NCBI GenBank assembly: GCA_963920765.1
Contig: OY987246.1
Location: 7,814,501-7,878,500 of the forward strand
Source of the DNA: Ulota crispa
Lineage: Eukaryota > Streptophyta > Bryopsida > Orthotrichales > Orthotrichaceae
DNA length: 64,000 bases
Direction of reading: 5' to 3'
A program made the translations under genes and the position numbers. Each line of letters starts with the position of its first letter. Within the stretch, counting starts at the first letter, position 1. The notes below the pieces were generated by a model. It was given only the letters and a program-made list of their open reading frames with translations, did no database searches and was not told the origin of the DNA. This document shows positions 60,541 through 64,000 of the stretch, piece after piece.

Positions 60541-63364
60541 AGAAGGATCACTATCACACGCCAAAACAAATTCGAGAGCAAGGGCAAGCCACTTAGCTAA
60601 GGGAGTTTAACTGGCAAGATGACTTCTCAGAGAGTTCAAAAAGAATTGAGAGAGCTGGCCGAAGCTAAGTTCAAAGGATTTTGATATAGCTGCTAGGAGG
60701 GCTTGTTTTGGTAAGGAGGCTTGAGTTTTGATAAGGGACTGGTATAGCAGACTATGCAATGAGGGCTTCCTCCTATTCTAATGAGACTCAAGCACTAATT
60801 AGGACTTCTAAGAAGTGTGGAAAAGCGACATCGTCAGTCGTAATCCAATTTCCTAGGGATTACTAAGACCAACACAATGAATAACCAACTATGGGCTCTC
60901 GCTACTAGCTAAGGGGGTCCAACACTTCTCTAAACTCTAAGACACTATCACCCAAGGTAGGAGGAAGGCCTCGTACTAAGGTGAGATCAAAGAAAGGGGG
61001 AACAACAAGGCTTTACAAAGAAAAGAAGAATACAAGGATGATGACAAGTGATAAGAGATAAAAGAGCTATGATGAAAGTGATGGTGTGGGAGGAGGTGGG
61101 CCTCCCATTATACATTTGGGGGAGGACACCTTGGCCCTCTATTTAGGAGATCCATAGATCCCTTGAAATCTACCTAAATTCTAAGAAAAACTCAAAATGG
61201 ATGAAATCTAGATGAATTTTCCATAACTTTTGGAACATAGCTCCAAATGAAAAATGGATGGTGGCATTGGATTCCTTGGACTAAAAATAGCCGGTTTTGG
61301 TTGTTCACACTTCCAATTCCAAGCTTCAAGGCGTTGGGAATCTTGAATGAAGGGCTAGGGGTAGATGGATGAAAAGTCCAGAATTGGGAATTCATCCAAA
61401 AATGAGGAATTGACTTCTTAAGGTCTTCCAATGTTTTTAGGGGAGCCGGGAAACACTCCTTGCTTCCGTCAATTGGGCTCCAAATGGATGATATCTTGAA
61501 ATTAGATGTTGCGCCCGTTCTTGACATAAGCTAGATGTAATTGTTCAAGGCCTTGCCGCTATTGAAACAACTTGAAACTTGGGGGATTGTCTTAAATCCT
61601 TGAAAAAATCTTCCACAAATTTTGGTGGCATTTTCCTGCCATTTGTCAACTTTTTTTGACCGGGGTCGACTGGTAGCCTAGCGGAGTTGACCACTTGGAA
61701 TCATGTTCTCCGAGGAGCGAAAGGTATTGGGAACCATAGATAGATTTTTATATGCAAGAAAAAATAATAAAATCCATAGTTAAAGTTTGTTCTCAGGGAG
61801 GAAAGATTACTATTGTAATTTCTAGGTTCTTTTGGGAGTCCAAAGGAATGCACATTAGAAAGTTTAAAAAGGATCTAAGTCCTAACCCTTTCAACAGATA
61901 TTATTAATTCTATTATAATTAAGAGGTAGTGGAATTTATAGCAATTGTTTTGTTGTCTTTTTTGGCCTTAGCTTTAGCTTTTCCAATCGATTCTCCATCC
62001 TTAGCTTTGCTCCATTGATGCACTAGCAGAACTCCAATTGATCTTACTTAATTAACTCTTCCTTTTCTCTCTATAGATTCTCAATTACTCATTCTTAAAT
62101 CACTTGAAATTCTATAGATTCAACTCTCAGGTTAATTCATTTGGAATTGCTCTCTCAATAGAAATCAATTTAATTTTCCCATAGAAATCCATATTCAAGC
62201 AATCATGAATTACAACTCAGCCCTATGGCTATAGCTACAGTCACTCATAATTAATCTAGTCATAGCCTTGTCATGTATAGCTATTGCAATTCTTACAAAA
62301 TTCCACTCCAAATTCTATAGAATTAAACTTAACCCTCACAAAATTCTATTGATTTGAAATCTCTCATTTTAAATACTCTTCTCTCATCTCTCATTATAGA
62401 TTACATTCAATTTTTAATCAACTTCCTTATTCTATTGATTTCTACTCTTAATCAGTTCATGAGGCCCTCATTTGAATCACTGCAAATTAGTCAAGATTAC
62501 TCTTAATCTACTATAGATTTATTTCTCTTCATTGAACCAAACTAGATTCAATTCATTTTCTCTCAATATTTTATCTCTCAATCCGGTCTTTATAGATTTG
62601 TATTCTAGTCTCTCAATTGATCTCAATAATCAAACAGTAATGAATCAAACATTCATAGATACAAACATCTAGAAATAATCCCAATCTCTCCATACACATT
62701 CAATCGATCCAACTACCATGGATACACACACGAAACAATTCAATTGACTTTCAACTTACTCTCCATAACTCACAGCATACAACTGTGATAAACACAACAT
62801 TCACACAATCTCAATCATCCGTTCACACACATTCCAACAGTTCCGTTGACACATACAAATCACAATGATCAATCATTACCTATTCAAACCATAACATAAA
62901 TACACCACACAATAGACAATCACACACAAGCAATAGCAAAATTTGAAATTAAAGTTCATTCAACCGCTTCATAGGAATATAGAAAACTCAATTGTTCTCA
63001 CTTTCTCCTCACACACATTGGCAGGAGCTCTCCTCTCCAATTGCAGCTTCAATTGACTTCTAACTTTCCTTTTCTATTTCCCTCTATAGCGGTTAATAAC
63101 CAACTTTTCAGCTGGCTCTAGTTACTATTACTATAGATTTACCATTTAGCCCTTTTGTATCTCCAAAACCCAACAATTGATATACAAACTCCGGTATTAC
63201 TATAAAAAAACAAAAAGTTTACAAAAGTTTAGCATTTTCAGATCTTTTATTATAGACCTATGACTACAGAAAACTTGGGTATAGACGGACCAAATGTTGT
63301 TGTCGTTAGTTTTTGGGTCGTGAGCTAGTGATGTGGCAATTGGCCATGGCGTAACTAATTTACT
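60541..63364. other. AT-rich DNA, no gene recognised
   Basis: No domain-bearing frame. The 111-codon minus-strand frame 61192-61527 is unrecognised. Bases 62000-62950 are rich in short CTATAGATT/AATTCTATAGA motifs. Internal DNA of a degraded retrotransposon is possible but unsupported. Confidence 0.35.
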
Positions 63365-63504
63365 CCTAAACTAACCCTCTCTAATTAGGCTAATGGAGAC
63401 TTTTAGAGGGGATCCCAAACCCCTGGTAGCAAATCCTAAACTAACCCTCTCTAATTAGGTTAGTGGGGACTTTTGGAGGGGATTTGAAGCCTCTAGTGTG
63501 TGTG
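63365..63504. repeat. 70-bp tandem duplication
   Basis: Two copies of a unit starting CCTAAACTAACCCTCTCTAA at 63365 and 63435, with similar ACTTTTRGAGGGGAT segments. The remainder to 64000 shows nothing I can name beyond a TATATATAG element near 63867. Confidence 0.85.
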
Positions 63505-64000
63505 TCGCTCAAACTAACTAAAAACTACTAAATCTTGCGAAATCACTCCTAATGACTCATCAAATGGAGTAGAGTAAATAGTATACCGCTTACCATTTGG
63601 TTTAATTAATCTAAATCAACATAAATGGCTATTCCACTTGTATTGATGTAAATTCAAAGCCCAGCAAAACAAAAAATGAATTTAGGACTTTTGGTGCTAA
63701 ACGTGGGACTCACAATCTCCTTGTTGAGTAAATGTCTTTTGGATATTAATGAGAAAATGATGTTAAAGACATTATTTTGGAACCTTCCGTATTCTTTTAC
63801 TTTCTTTCACTTTTGATTTTAGTATATCTTTTACTTTAGATTTCTTTCACTTTAGATTAGAGTATATATAGATGTCGAGGCTGAAGTGTTATTCAGACTT
63901 GACAATACATCTGTTGGAGCTATCGCTCACCTCCTAATTAACAATCACATAATCATCACACCTCAATTCATCTTGTACCTCCTTGATATCCTTATCTGGT

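Noticed and set aside
63640-64000. Long terminal repeat of a Copia-type element at the window end
   Set aside because: There is a TATATATAG element and AT-rich context, but no TG...CA ends, primer-binding site, polypurine tract or coding domain was visible.

Overview
This window looks like nuclear DNA of a land plant. It holds a chloroplast-targeted FtsH-like gene, a plant-type tRNA-Trp(CCA), class III alcohol dehydrogenase (GSNOR) with nine introns, and an ankyrin-methyltransferase gene whose upstream region carries telo-boxes of the CCCTAAA type. GC-richer exons sit in very AT-rich, repeat-packed intergenic DNA. The FtsH-like protein is clearly diverged from flowering-plant FTSHI2, so a non-seed plant is possible, but this is weak inference and the species is not identified.

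Layout. Genes lie only in the first 14 kb: FTSHI2 (minus strand, 3' part outside the window), GSNOR (plus strand, complete, 379 aa), tRNA-Trp, and an Rmt2-like ankyrin/arginine methyltransferase (minus strand, complete, 336 aa). I see no functional linkage among them.

From about 15 kb to 58 kb the DNA is a layered deposit of DNA transposons, almost all non-autonomous. (i) At least 15 elements start with CCCC(T)AAAGG-type termini and lie between TTAA duplications, which is piggyBac-like target behaviour. (ii) Short elements start with GGGAAATTTC or GGGAATTGC and have 9-bp duplications beginning TTG, which is Mutator-like. (iii) Several foldback families are flanked by TA, including Emigrant/pogo-like ones beginning CAGT. 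(iv) A 131-bp CACTA element sits inside a TTAA element. (v) Two 387-388 bp elements have AGGTAGGAGCACCCATA-type ends, and a 4.2-kb element with the same ends encloses a decayed pogo/Tigger-type DDE transposase. This 4.2-kb copy is the probable parent type of the short ones. (vi) Harbinger remnants are present: a Myb/SANT accessory ORF and a transposase C-terminus.

The two large transposon reading frames are broken almost entirely by TGA and TAG stops that are one C-to-T change from CGA and CAG. This fits decay of DNA methylated at CG and CHG sites. Many elements are nested, and related copies elsewhere in the window give approximate empty sites, so insertion order can be read. The last 5 kb carries a 57-bp degenerate tandem array and AT-rich DNA without recognisable genes. 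All gene models are from reading the sequence by eye; splice sites were chosen by GT/AG, phase and remembered family length.
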